A stretch of DNA of 64,000 nucleotides from Lichenicoccus sp965276875 (GCF_965276875.1 NZ_OZ255701.1:2976001-3040000); one strand, 5' to 3'; positions 44,439-52,530 are shown, counted from the first letter of the stretch. Program-made: numbers and translations. Notes: a model not told the origin generated them from the letters alone.

Positions 44439-45511
44439 GCGAGGCGGTCGCCACCGCGCCGGGCAAGGCGCCGTCCATGGGCTTGTTCGAGCGATACCTG
44501 ACGCTCTGGGTGGCACTCTGCATCGTCGTCGGCATTGCCGCGGGGCAGCTTGTGCCGGGCCTGTTCCACGCGCTCGGCGATGCGACGGTGGCGCATGTGA
44601 ATTTGCCGGTCGCGATCCTGGTCTGGCTGATGATCGTGCCGATGTTGCTGAAGATCGATCTCGGCGCCCTGGCGCAAGTGCGGGCACATTGGCGCGGCGT
44701 CGCCGCGACTGTCGGCGTCAACTGGCTGGTCAAGCCGTTCTCGATGGCGCTGCTCGGCTGGCTGTTCATCGGCCACTTGTTCCGCGCATGGCTCCCGGCG
44801 ACCCAGATCGACGGCTACATGGCCGGGCTAATCCTGCTGGCCGCCGCACCCTGCACGGCGATGGTGTTCGTCTGGTCCAACCTGGTGGACGGCGAGCCGC
44901 ATTTCACCCTCAGCCAGGTGGCGCTGAACGACAGCATCATGGTGGTGGCGTTCGCGCCGCTGGTGGGCCTGCTGCTCGGGCTGTCGGCCATCATTGTGCC
45001 CTGGAACACGCTGATCTTGTCCGTCGTGCTCTACATCGTCGTGCCGGTAATCGCGGCCCAGCTCTGGCGTCGCGCGCGGCTGCGCCACGGCGGGCTGCCG
45101 GCTCTGGAACGCACGCTGCGCACGCTCGCGCCAGTATCGTTGTCGGCGCTGTTGCTGACGCTGGTGCTACTGTTCGGTTTGCAGGGGCAACAGATCCTGC
45201 GCCAGCCGCTGGTGATCGCGCTGCTCGCGGTGCCGATCCTGATCCAGGTCTATTTCAATGCGGGTCTCGCCTACGTGCTGAATCGGCAGCTCGGCACCGA
45301 ATGGTGCGTCGCCGGGCCGTCCGCGCTGATCGGTGCCAGCAACTTCTTCGAGCTGGCGGTGGCGACGGCCATCGCGCTGTTCGGCTTCCAGTCGGGCGCA
45401 GCCCTCGCAACCGTGGTCGGTGTGCTGGTGGAAGTGCCGGTGATGCTGTCGGTGGTGCGGATCGTGAGGGCGACGCGGCCCTGGTACGAGCGTGGGCGGC
45501 GCGCCGCGTGA
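44435..45511 (+). CDS. arsB: Arsenite efflux permease, ACR3 family
   Basis: This 358-residue inner-membrane exporter has ten predicted helices. ACR3 landmarks are present: LVWLMIVPMLLKID, AAPCTAMVFVWSNL with the conserved cysteine, and GASNFFELAVATAI. It extrudes arsenite produced by the two upstream reductases. Start and stop both overlap neighbours by four bases. It is ACR3-type rather than the unrelated ArsB-type permease, so arsB is used only in the loose sense. Confidence 0.9.
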   Translation: MSEAVATAPGKAPSMGLFERYLTLWVALCIVVGIAAGQLVPGLFHALGDATVAHVNLPVAILVWLMIVPMLLKIDLGALAQVRAHWRGVAATVGVNWLVKPFSMALLGWLFIGHLFRAWLPATQIDGYMAGLILLAAAPCTAMVFVWSNLVDGEPHFTLSQVALNDSIMVVAFAPLVGLLLGLSAIIVPWNTLILSVVLYIVVPVIAAQLWRRARLRHGGLPALERTLRTLAPVSLSALLLTLVLLFGLQGQQILRQPLVIALLAVPILIQVYFNAGLAYVLNRQLGTEWCVAGPSALIGASNFFELAVATAIALFGFQSGAALATVVGVLVEVPVMLSVVRIVRATRPWYERGRRAA

Positions 45512-46254
45512 GGCTGCGCGAGATTGCCGATCCGGATCACCTGCCAGCGCTCGATCTCCGCTACGCGAACGCGCACCCGGCGCTGTCGCTCGGCGCCGCC
45601 GATCCGCCCCCGCGCATCCTGCTGCTGTATGGCTCGCTGCGGGAGCGTTCGTTCTCGCGCCTGGCGGTCGAGGAAGCCGCGCGGCTGCTGCGTTTCTTTG
45701 GCGCACAGACGCGCCTCTTCAATCCGTCCGACCTGCCGCTGCCCGATCAGGTGAAAAGTGACGATCACCCGGCGGTGCACGAGCTGCGCGAGCACGCGCT
45801 ATGGTCCGAGGGGCAGGTCTGGTGCAGCCCGGAACGACATGGTCAGATCACCGGGCTGATGAAGGTGCAGATCGACCACCTGCCGCTGGAAGTGGGCGGC
45901 ATGCGGCCAACCCAGGGCCGGACGCTCGCGGTCATGCAGGTCTCCGGCGGCTCGCAGAGCTTCAACGCCGTCAACAGCCTGCGCCTGCTTGGTCGCTGGA
46001 TGCGTATGCTGACGATCCCCAACCAGTCGAGTGTCGCCAAGGCGTTTCAGGAGTTCGATGAAGCCGGACGCATGCGGCCGTCGGCGTATTACGACCGGAT
46101 CGTGGACGTGATGGAGGAACTGGTGCGCTTCACCGTCCTGCTGCGCCCCCATACGGCCGTCCTGACGGACCGCTACTCGGAACGCAAGAACGCCAAAGGC
46201 TCGATAGAACTGGTGCCCGGCCTAGCGCCCGCGGCGCCGAGAGCGCACAGGTGA
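45508..46254 (+). CDS. arsH: ArsH, NADPH-dependent FMN oxidoreductase for organoarsenicals
   Basis: This 248-residue flavodoxin-like protein has the FMN-binding loop LLYGSLRERSFSRLAVEEAA, the SPERHGQITGLMKVQIDHLPL segment and the late GRTLAVMQVSGGSQSFN block of ArsH. It oxidises or detoxifies trivalent organoarsenicals and quinones. The GTG at 45508 overlaps the acr3 stop. Together with arsR, two arsC and acr3 it makes a complete arsenic resistance operon. Confidence 0.9.
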   Translation: MRLREIADPDHLPALDLRYANAHPALSLGAADPPPRILLLYGSLRERSFSRLAVEEAARLLRFFGAQTRLFNPSDLPLPDQVKSDDHPAVHELREHALWSEGQVWCSPERHGQITGLMKVQIDHLPLEVGGMRPTQGRTLAVMQVSGGSQSFNAVNSLRLLGRWMRMLTIPNQSSVAKAFQEFDEAGRMRPSAYYDRIVDVMEELVRFTVLLRPHTAVLTDRYSERKNAKGSIELVPGLAPAAPRAHR

Positions 46255-46880
46255 TCAGGATGAATGATGAGCGCGAGGCGCTCATCCGCCGAGCCTTCAG
46301 GCTGGAATATCTCACGCTCGCCTGGATGATCGTCGAAGCGGCGGTTGCGATCGGCAGCGGTGTTCGTTCCGGTAGCGTCTCGGTGTTGGCGTTCGGGATC
46401 GACAGCCTCGTCGAGCTTGCCTCGGCGGCCGTGCTGATCTGGCGACTTACCGTCGAACTGCGGCATGGGCAGCGCTTCGCCGAACCGGCCGAGCGCATGG
46501 CCAGCCGCATCGCGGGCACACTGCTGTTGGGCCTCGCCGCCTACGTTGTCGTGTCCGCCGGTTGGAAGCTGTGGACGCGCAGCAACGAGTCGTTCGCCTG
46601 GTCCGGGCTCGCCGTGACGGCGCTGGCGATCCCGCTCATGTACATGCTGGCGCGGCGCAAGATCGTGGTCGCGGAGGCGCTCGGCAGCCGCGCGATGCGG
46701 GCCGACGCGATGGAGGCCGTCACCTGCGGCTGGCTGTCCGTGGTGGTCCTGTGCGGCTTGTTGCTGAAGCTCGTGACCGGGGTGTGGTGGGCCGATGCCG
46801 CGGCCTCCCTCGGCGTGGTCTGGTTTCTCGTCAAGGAGGGCCGGGAGGCCTGGAGTGACGAGGCGTGCGCCTGCCATTAA
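46251..46880 (+). CDS. Cation-diffusion-facilitator-like membrane protein
   Basis: This 209-residue protein resembles the transmembrane domain of the CDF family. It has about six helices, a GIDSLVELASAAVLIWRL segment equivalent to the metal-binding HxxxD helix (here an aspartate/glutamate pair), and RADAMEAVTCGWLSVVV in helix 5. It lacks the usual cytoplasmic C-terminal domain and ends in EACACH, a possible metal ligand. It starts at a GTG overlapping arsH and so belongs to the ars operon. Substrate could be a divalent metal; this is not established. Confidence 0.75.
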   Translation: MIRMNDEREALIRRAFRLEYLTLAWMIVEAAVAIGSGVRSGSVSVLAFGIDSLVELASAAVLIWRLTVELRHGQRFAEPAERMASRIAGTLLLGLAAYVVVSAGWKLWTRSNESFAWSGLAVTALAIPLMYMLARRKIVVAEALGSRAMRADAMEAVTCGWLSVVVLCGLLLKLVTGVWWADAAASLGVVWFLVKEGREAWSDEACACH

Positions 46881-46941
46881 GCTTCAGTCACTCAAGGCGA
46901 GGGACCTTGAGGCAGAGCGACGTGATAATTACCTTGCGAAC

Positions 46942-47283
46942 ATGGCTCGGCGGCTTACACGCATCCTTATTGTGCTCATCGTCGCCCTGGCGATGGCGCT
47001 CCCGGTTGCCGTCCGCGCGATGCCGGCGCCGATTGGCGCGGCCGGCTTCGCGTTGCATGTATCAATCTGCCCAAATCCGGATCGCGCTGCCGCCAACCCC
47101 GTCACGGTGCCGGCCTGCCAAATCACGGCCTGTATCAGTTCTGTCGCGATTCTGCCCGATGCGGCGCGCCCGGTCGGACGTGCTCTGATGCGCGCCGCGT
47201 ATCCGACGGCCTTGTCGGCGCGTTGGACGATGTTCGCCCGCGCTCCCGATCCGTTCCCACCCAGATCCATCGATCTCGGCTAG
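46942..47283 (+). CDS. Small exported cysteine-containing protein (DUF2946-like)
   Basis: This is a 113-residue protein with an N-terminal signal (ARRLTRILIVLIVALAMALP, cleavage near VRA-MPA). A mature region carries three cysteines (SICPN, PACQITAC) and an APDPFPPR tail. The layout recalls the small exported proteins encoded near copper and heavy-metal pumps. The ATG at 46942 places the charged residues directly before the hydrophobic core. It follows the CDF-like gene by 61 bases. Function is unknown; periplasmic metal binding is plausible. Confidence 0.55.
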   Translation: MARRLTRILIVLIVALAMALPVAVRAMPAPIGAAGFALHVSICPNPDRAAANPVTVPACQITACISSVAILPDAARPVGRALMRAAYPTALSARWTMFARAPDPFPPRSIDLG

Positions 47284-47533
47284 GCCGCCCGGCTTCGGGT
47301 CTCCATGTTGCCGGCGCTCCTGAAGCGGACGGTAACGGGTTCGCCAGCTTTGACGCGCGCGTTGCAGCCGACATCTAGTCGTCGGTTCGCGTAACCGCGT
47401 CATGCATACCCGTAATGAGATTGGCATGTGCCATCCGACCGGCCGTCACCCGGACATCGGTTCCGCGGCTCACGACACTGATCCGTGTGCGCTGAACAGC
47501 GAGTGAAAGACCATAACCCGACGGGAGTTTACC

Positions 47534-47836
47534 ATGGTGCTGTTGACTACAACCGCGTCCGCTCCCGCGGTTGACCTCGCCGAAATCAGCCGCAAGGCTG
47601 GTGTTTCCACGGCTATGCAGGGCTGCCACACCGCGCGTCGGCGGCTATGTCGTGGACGGCATATCCCGGTCAATATCGTCCGCACGCTGTTGAGCGAAAA
47701 GCCGGCGATCGCCGGGATTACCGTGCCTTGCATGCCGTCAGGCACACCCGGGATGGGCGACTCGAAGGACGGGACCCTGGGGGACTACGCCGTCACCAGG
47801 GACGGCACATCACCTTACGTCTATGCAACGTTTTGA
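47534..47836 (+). pseudogene. Truncated DUF411 metal-binding protein with compensating indels
   Basis: DUF411 proteins are periplasmic copper-associated proteins with an N-terminal CGCC-type site and a later CHT motif. Here only the part from VDLAEISRKAGV through QGCHTA and the C-terminal MPSGTPGMGD and GTSPYVY segments remain; the CGCC region is absent. Between them, bases 47634-47672 read ARRRLCRGR in frame, while a shifted frame reads RVGGYVVDG as in the family. A two-base and a one-base deletion therefore cancel. A GGGAG element precedes the ATG, so the remnant might still be translated. Confidence 0.65.
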
Positions 47837-47852
47837 GAGAGGATAAGGTCAA

Positions 47853-48203
47853 ATGCCTTCCATCGTAGCGTCCTGCTGTGGCGCGGCCTCGGGACGCAAA
47901 AGAGTGTTTCTCATAGGCGGCGTCGTCGCCGTTCTCGTTGTGGCAACGCTGGCATGGAAGTGGAGCTGGCTTGTCGCAGCCGGCATGATCCCCATTCTGA
48001 TCAGCGTCGCCCCATGCATGCTGATGTGCGGGCTCGGCCTCTGTATGAAGGGCCGGGGTTCCTCGACGAAAACCGCTGCGTCGAGAGAATCAGCCAACCC
48101 GGCAATCCAGATATCCGCACCGCTGAGCGCGGTCGGATATGCGCCCAGCGCCACACCGCCGCGTGAGTCGTCTCCCGCGCCGGAACATGCCGCGCTGACC
48201 TGA
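47853..48203 (+). CDS. Small two-helix membrane protein with Cys/Met-rich helix
   Basis: This 116-residue protein has two hydrophobic segments: residues 17-36 (VFLIGGVVAVLVVATLAW) and residues 40-66 (LVAAGMIPILISVAPCMLMC). The second helix continues into GLGLCMKG. An N-terminal SCCGAA adds two more cysteines, and the tail is Ser/Pro/Ala-rich. Similar short proteins with a APCxLMCGLGLCM helix occur beside copper and silver resistance genes. It follows the DUF411 remnant by 16 bases. A metal-handling role is inferred. Confidence 0.65.
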   Translation: MPSIVASCCGAASGRKRVFLIGGVVAVLVVATLAWKWSWLVAAGMIPILISVAPCMLMCGLGLCMKGRGSSTKTAASRESANPAIQISAPLSAVGYAPSATPPRESSPAPEHAALT

Positions 48204-48232
48204 CCATTTCACCCAATCGGAGAGTTTTACAC

Positions 48233-48514
48233 ATGTATCATAAGCTTCTTCACGTTGCGGCGGCCGCGGCCATCATCGCCGGCGTTGCCTCCGCTCCAGC
48301 CGCTTTCGCGCAGTCCAACACCGCGCCGGCGTCCTCGACGAACACCCAGGGTTCGATGCAGGGTCAAGGCATGATGGGCAAGCACTCCGGCATGAACGGC
48401 ATGATGGGCAATATGCAGGCGATGAGCCGGATGGCGAACACCTGCAACACCATGATGCAGCGCGCCATGAACCAGCCGGCCGGCAAGCATCAGTCCGGCC
48501 CGTCGCGAGGCTAA
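48233..48514 (+). CDS. Periplasmic Met-rich small protein
   Basis: This 93-residue exported protein has a signal peptide over residues 1-26 (cleavage AFA-QS). The mature region is extraordinarily rich in methionine, with repeated GMMG and MNGMMGNMQAMSRM segments plus two histidines and one cysteine. Such sequences bind Cu(I) or Ag(I) in the periplasm. It is 29 bases downstream of the membrane protein gene with GAGAG ahead of the ATG and upstream of a CusCBA-type pump, which fits a metal-buffering role. Confidence 0.7.
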   Translation: MYHKLLHVAAAAAIIAGVASAPAAFAQSNTAPASSTNTQGSMQGQGMMGKHSGMNGMMGNMQAMSRMANTCNTMMQRAMNQPAGKHQSGPSRG

Positions 48515-48535
48515 TCGTTCAATCGGGACGAGGAA

Positions 48536-48562
48536 GCAAGCAGGCCTGACAAGCCTGCTTGC
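48536..48562 (+). terminator. Strong hairpin after the Met-rich protein gene
   Basis: GCAAGCAGGC and GCCTGCTTGC form a perfect 10-bp stem with a CTGACAA loop, 22 bases after the Met-rich gene. No T-run follows, so it may be a weak terminator, an RNA-stabilising hairpin or a processing site between the small metal proteins and the flavoprotein gene. Confidence 0.4.
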
Positions 48563-48636
48563 GCACCCGCCTCGCGGCCGTCCAGCCGCGATGCCGTTGG
48601 AAAAAACTTCAATGTTATCGAATGGGACAACGCAGC

Positions 48637-49548
48637 ATGGACGCTGAAGCGGTTCTCGATTGCCTGGTGATCGGCGGTGGCCCGGCGGGTCTTACCGCTT
48701 CCATCTATCTCGCGCGCTTCCGCCGGAACTTCCACGTGATCGACAGCAACGCCAGCCGGGCTGCCTGGATACCCGTCTCGCACAATCACGCCGGCTTCCC
48801 AGAGGGCATTCACGGCACGGACCTGCGGGCCCGCATGTCCGCGCAGGCCCGTAAATATGGCGCGCCGATCCATGCCGGGACGGTCACGGACCTGCACCGC
48901 ACGCCTGAAGGCTTGTTTGCTGCGCGAGTCGACGACCGTGAGATCCTGGCGCGTACGGTTCTGCTTGCCACCGGCGTCATTGACGAGGAGCCAAAGTTGC
49001 CCGGGATTTACCAGGCCGTGCAGCGCGGCCTGACTCGGCATTGCGGAATTTGCGACGCCTATGAGGTGATCGACCACCGGATCGCGGTGCTCGGCCACGG
49101 CAGCAGCGGATTGGGAGAGGCGCTGTTCCTGCGCACCTACACCGCCAATATCACCTTGTTCTCGCTCGGCCGGGAGCTGGATCTGTCGCCGGACGAGCAG
49201 CAACGGGCGGCGGAGGCAGGCATCGTTCTTATTGAGGAACCAGTCACCGAGGTCGTGGTCGAGGACGACCAGATACGGGCGCTGCGTCTGCGGAGCTGCG
49301 ATTGTCATGAGTTCGACACGCTCTATTCGGCACTTGGATCCACCGCGCGGTCCAGCTTGGCGACGAATCTGGGGGCAGCCGCGGGAAAGGACGGATGTTT
49401 GATTGTCGACCGGCATCAACGCAGCTCTGTGGACGGGCTGTTCGTCGCGGGCGACGTCGCGCTTGGCCTCGATCAGATCAGCGTGGCGATGGGAGAGGCG
49501 GCGGTCGCCGCCACCGCGATCCATAACCGCCTGCGGGCGCGGCGATGA
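48637..49548 (+). CDS. Thioredoxin-reductase-like NAD(P)/FAD-dependent oxidoreductase
   Basis: This 303-residue flavoprotein has the FAD motif VIGGGPAGLTASIYLARFRR, a second dinucleotide motif AVLGHGSSGLGEALFL, and the C-terminal FVAGDVALGLDQISVAMGEAA. The redox pair is CGIC in RHCGICDAYE, close to the CATC of thioredoxin reductases, so dithiol chemistry is possible. ATG at 48637 is used; an ATG at 48622 would add five residues. It overlaps the methyltransferase gene by ATGA. In this island it may supply reducing power or handle metal-thiol adducts. Confidence 0.83.
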   Translation: MDAEAVLDCLVIGGGPAGLTASIYLARFRRNFHVIDSNASRAAWIPVSHNHAGFPEGIHGTDLRARMSAQARKYGAPIHAGTVTDLHRTPEGLFAARVDDREILARTVLLATGVIDEEPKLPGIYQAVQRGLTRHCGICDAYEVIDHRIAVLGHGSSGLGEALFLRTYTANITLFSLGRELDLSPDEQQRAAEAGIVLIEEPVTEVVVEDDQIRALRLRSCDCHEFDTLYSALGSTARSSLATNLGAAAGKDGCLIVDRHQRSSVDGLFVAGDVALGLDQISVAMGEAAVAATAIHNRLRARR

Positions 49549-50159
49549 GTTTCTACCAGAGTCATGTCCTGCCGCGGCTCCTGCACCTGGCAATGCGGCA
49601 GGAGGCCTTGCTGGCCTTTCGCAGAAGGGTGATCGGGGCAGCGGAGGGACGGGTGCTGGAAGTCGGCATCGGCTCGGGCCTCAACCTGCCGCTCTACGGA
49701 GCGGCGACCAGTTCGGTCATTGGACTGGAACCGTCAGCCGAGCTGCTGCGCATGGCGCGGGAACGGGCCGCCGCGGCAGCCGTGCCGGTCGAACTGCTGG
49801 AGGCATCGGCCGAGGCCATGCCGCTCGATGACGCCAGCATCGACACCGTGGTCACGACCTGGACGCTTTGCTCCATCCCCGACGCGCCCCGCGCCCTGCG
49901 TGAAATGCAACGGGTGCTCAAGCCGGGCGGCGCCTTGCTGTTCGTCGAGCACGGCCGCGCTCCAGAGCCCGCCGTGGCGCGCTGGCAGGACCGGCTCGAC
50001 CCGATATGGCAGCGCCTCGCCGGCGGATGTCACCTCAACCGCAGGATTGATGACCTGATCAGCCAAAGCGGATTCCGGCTCGACAGGCTGACACACGCCA
50101 GCTTGCCCGGGCCGCGCACCCACACCTTCCTCTACGAAGGAAGCGCCAGGCCGGAATGA
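49545..50159 (+). CDS. Class I SAM-dependent methyltransferase
   Basis: This 204-residue cytoplasmic methyltransferase has the SAM motif RVLEVGIGSGLNLPLYG, an acidic residue at the end of strand 2 (GLEPSAELL), and TTWTLCSIPDAPRALREM as motif IV. It resembles UbiE/Coq5-like small-molecule methylases. It is translationally coupled to the flavoprotein gene. Methylation of a metalloid or a thiol is one possibility in this context, but it lacks the cysteine arrangement that defines ArsM, so it is not called as arsenite methyltransferase. Confidence 0.82.
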   Translation: MSFYQSHVLPRLLHLAMRQEALLAFRRRVIGAAEGRVLEVGIGSGLNLPLYGAATSSVIGLEPSAELLRMARERAAAAAVPVELLEASAEAMPLDDASIDTVVTTWTLCSIPDAPRALREMQRVLKPGGALLFVEHGRAPEPAVARWQDRLDPIWQRLAGGCHLNRRIDDLISQSGFRLDRLTHASLPGPRTHTFLYEGSARPE

Positions 50160-50191
50160 CGCAAGAAGAGAGTGCGATCAGCCGTCACTCA

Positions 50192-50323
50192 TCAACGCCA
50201 AAGGTATTTTACAAGCGCAATGGCTACGAGCACGAGCACGATGATGACGAGTAGCCACGCCAGTCCCATGCCAGCCATCATCGCGCCCATGCCGCCATGC
50301 ATCATGATGCAAACCCCGCACAT
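50192..50323 (-). CDS. Met/Cys/His-rich single-helix membrane micro-protein (43 aa)
   Basis: This very short gene lies opposite the surrounding genes. It encodes MCGVCIMMHGGMGAMMAGMG followed by one membrane helix (LAWLLVIIVLVLVAIALV) and a basic end KYLWR. Two cysteines, one histidine and seven methionines precede the helix, a pattern that suggests Cu(I)/Ag(I) binding at the membrane surface. The ribosome-binding site is weak, but composition, membrane topology and position within the metal island support a real gene. Confidence 0.55.
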   Translation of the reverse strand: MCGVCIMMHGGMGAMMAGMGLAWLLVIIVLVLVAIALVKYLWR

Positions 50324-50448
50324 ACCTGCTCGCACGCCGTCGAGCGGCAATTCCTTGTCAGCTCGGCGACCTCGTCTGAGGGTCGGTGACGCACTTTATC
50401 ACGATCCAAACAACCGTAACTCTTCTGTCAACGCGGCCAAGGAAAGAG

Positions 50449-50479
50449 TTGACGCGCTGTGAGCGTTGCTGTCTATCAT
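50449..50479 (+). promoter_or_regulatory. Candidate promoter with long spacer ahead of the small exported protein
   Basis: TTGACG (50449-50454) and TATCAT (50474-50479) are separated by 19 bases. Such over-long spacers are used by MerR-type metal regulators such as CueR, although no clear dyad was found in the spacer. The pair lies about 50 bases before the next gene start. Confidence 0.25.
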
Positions 50480-50527
50480 TTGAAGCTTGCAGCGATTTGG
50501 CGAGCACGTCAGGAGCTCTGCTACCGA

Positions 50528-50875
50528 ATGCGAAAAGCGACGGCTTTCCTTTTCGTCGCCTTTGCACTGGCTTTTAGCCCGACTGCCTGGGCGTTCTCGA
50601 TATCATCGTGCACCGTAAGTCCGGTGCAGACCGTCAGCCCCGGTGCAACTCAAGCAGCTTGCGATCAGTCCCGTGCGGCAGAGGGCCATCGCCAGACGCC
50701 TTGCGGACACCTGCTAAATTGCGTTGTCGCGTCCAGCTGCGTCACATTGGCCGAACTTCCTTCAAGCGCCCTTGTATCACCGCTTCAGGCCGCTCTGCTG
50801 AAGCCTGACCGGCCTGAAGAGGCTCTGCTGGTGGGCTTTGCGGTCCCACCGGACGGTCCCCCTCCCAAGGCCTGA
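50528..50875 (+). CDS. Small exported Cys-containing protein upstream of the RND pump
   Basis: This 115-residue protein has a signal peptide (RKATAFLFVAFALAFSPTAW, cleavage near AWA-FS). The mature region carries five cysteines (SSCTV, AACDQ, TPCGH, LNCVV, SSCVT) and a Pro-rich end VPPDGPPPKA. Similar small exported proteins precede heavy-metal RND operons. The ATG at 50528 follows an AGGAG by 12 bases; the frame continues upstream to 50459 without signal features. Periplasmic metal sensing or binding is a reasonable but unproven guess. Confidence 0.58.
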   Translation: MRKATAFLFVAFALAFSPTAWAFSISSCTVSPVQTVSPGATQAACDQSRAAEGHRQTPCGHLLNCVVASSCVTLAELPSSALVSPLQAALLKPDRPEEALLVGFAVPPDGPPPKA

Positions 50876-51165
50876 TCGCCCCAGGGCTTGATCGGCGACG
50901 TAGGTCGTCGCAGCCACGCATCCGCGAGGCAGCGGCTCCGGTCTTGCGCATACATGCTGCCCCCGGGATGAGGCTCGGTAGAGCCTAAACCGATCCGGCA
51001 CTTGCCCACCCCTGAGCACCAAGCTCCTCACACGGAATTCCGCGCGCCTCGAAGGGTGCCGCAGGACGATGTCATGTGTATCCCACCAATCCGTTCGACT
51101 GACCTGAAACCTGGCAGCACGTGCCACGCGCTTGCCTCGACGCAACTTGCCATTGGAGCCCACGC

Positions 51166-52530
51166 ATGTCGGATTGCTGTCCCGACGACCACGGACGCCA
51201 CCGTCCGGATCGACCGAAACTCGTTGCACGAAGCGCTTGGGTGTGTCTCCTGGCGGCGACACCAATACCGCTCGCGTTTGCAGCCCTTGTAACGGTCGGC
51301 AGCGCCAGGGCGGCCGAGGTAAATCCGGCCGGTCCAAATCAGGTTGCGCTGGACCCGACATTGTTCGTGCAGACCGTCCTAGCCCGAAATCCGGTCATCA
51401 AGGCCGAGGATTTCGGCCATGATGCCGCCACCGCCCGTATCACCTCGGCGGGGGCGCTCGACGACCCGATGTTGAGCTACACGTCCGCACCACGTTCAAT
51501 CGACTCGAACATCGGCTATCGACAGATTGTACAGATAAGTCAGAAGTTTCCATGGCCGGGTACGCTCGATTTGCGCAGCGAGGCGGCGACGATCGAGGCA
51601 AAATCAGCCGAGTACAAGGTCATCGATGCCCGCCTGCGCCTTGCATCACAGGCACGCGCCGCCTACGCCGACTGGTATTACGTCTTCCGGGCCATCGCGA
51701 TCAACTTCAGGACGATCAGGCTCACGGCGCATATCAGATCGGTGGCGCAGGCGGCCTATGCGTCCGGGCAGGCACCGCAACAGGATGTGTTGCAGGCAGA
51801 AGTGGAACTCACTCGTCTCGAAGACCAATCGCTGGAGCTGAAGCAGCGACGCCAAACGGTGCAAGCCCGGATCGACGCGCTCCTGAACGAGGATCCTGGA
51901 TATCCGGTGGGTCGGCCGGAGGGGCTGCCATTACCGCCTATCGTGCATGGACTGAAGGATCTCGCCGCCACCGCGCTGATGCAATACCCGACGCTCAGGA
52001 GCGCCGACGCCGAGATCGCGGCTCGCCGCGACCGGGTCGAGCTCGCCGGAAAGGCGTTCTATCCAAGTCTCCAGGTCATGGCAGGTGAGAACACGCTGTG
52101 GAGTTTGCCGCAGCAGCAGTTTACGGTGGGTGTTGCGATCAATATACCTATCAGCGGCAAGCATTACGGCGACTATAACGAGGCAAAGGCAAGGTTGCGG
52201 CAGAGTCAGTTCCAGCTGATCTCCGAACGCAACGCCCTGTTGAGCGGGCTCTCGCAGACCTATGCGGCACTCGAGCAGGATCGCGAGACGATTAGTCTCT
52301 ATGACCGGCGTCTCGTGCCGCTAGCCTCTCTGAACCTCAAGGCGGCCGACTCCGATTACAGCGCCGGCCGCGGCGATTTCCTCAAGGTTATCACCGCCGA
52401 ACAACAATACCTGATGGCGGACTTGGAGCGTGAACGCGCGCGTGCCGACTATTACACGCAGTTTGCAGCTCTCGATTACAAGACCGGTGGCGCGGTTCTC
52501 AATGATGGTCTGGGAGGGAGTTCAAAATGA
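51166..52530 (+). CDS. Outer-membrane factor of a heavy-metal RND pump (CusC/CzcC, TolC superfamily)
   Basis: This 454-residue TolC-like protein has a long N-terminal region followed by a signal peptide ending SARA-AEV near residue 50. Two related halves of coiled-coil helices follow: QVSQKF-like QISQKFPWPGTLDLRSEAA in the first and VAINIPISGKHYGDYNEAKA in the second. It provides the outer-membrane duct. ATG at 51166 is chosen over a GTG at 51121. The stop overlaps the adaptor gene by ATGA. The 290 bases upstream contain no other gene. Confidence 0.85.
   Translation: MSDCCPDDHGRHRPDRPKLVARSAWVCLLAATPIPLAFAALVTVGSARAAEVNPAGPNQVALDPTLFVQTVLARNPVIKAEDFGHDAATARITSAGALDDPMLSYTSAPRSIDSNIGYRQIVQISQKFPWPGTLDLRSEAATIEAKSAEYKVIDARLRLASQARAAYADWYYVFRAIAINFRTIRLTAHIRSVAQAAYASGQAPQQDVLQAEVELTRLEDQSLELKQRRQTVQARIDALLNEDPGYPVGRPEGLPLPPIVHGLKDLAATALMQYPTLRSADAEIAARRDRVELAGKAFYPSLQVMAGENTLWSLPQQQFTVGVAINIPISGKHYGDYNEAKARLRQSQFQLISERNALLSGLSQTYAALEQDRETISLYDRRLVPLASLNLKAADSDYSAGRGDFLKVITAEQQYLMADLERERARADYYTQFAALDYKTGGAVLNDGLGGSSK

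Noticed and set aside
47284..47533. Reverse-strand fragments with protein-like stretches (for example ARVKAGEPVTVRF)
   Set aside because: They are short, in different frames and lack starts; at most they are remnants, so no gene is called.
49545..50159. ArsM-type arsenite methyltransferase
   Set aside because: The SAM domain is clear but the cysteine pattern of ArsM is absent and the length is short, so only a general methyltransferase is called.
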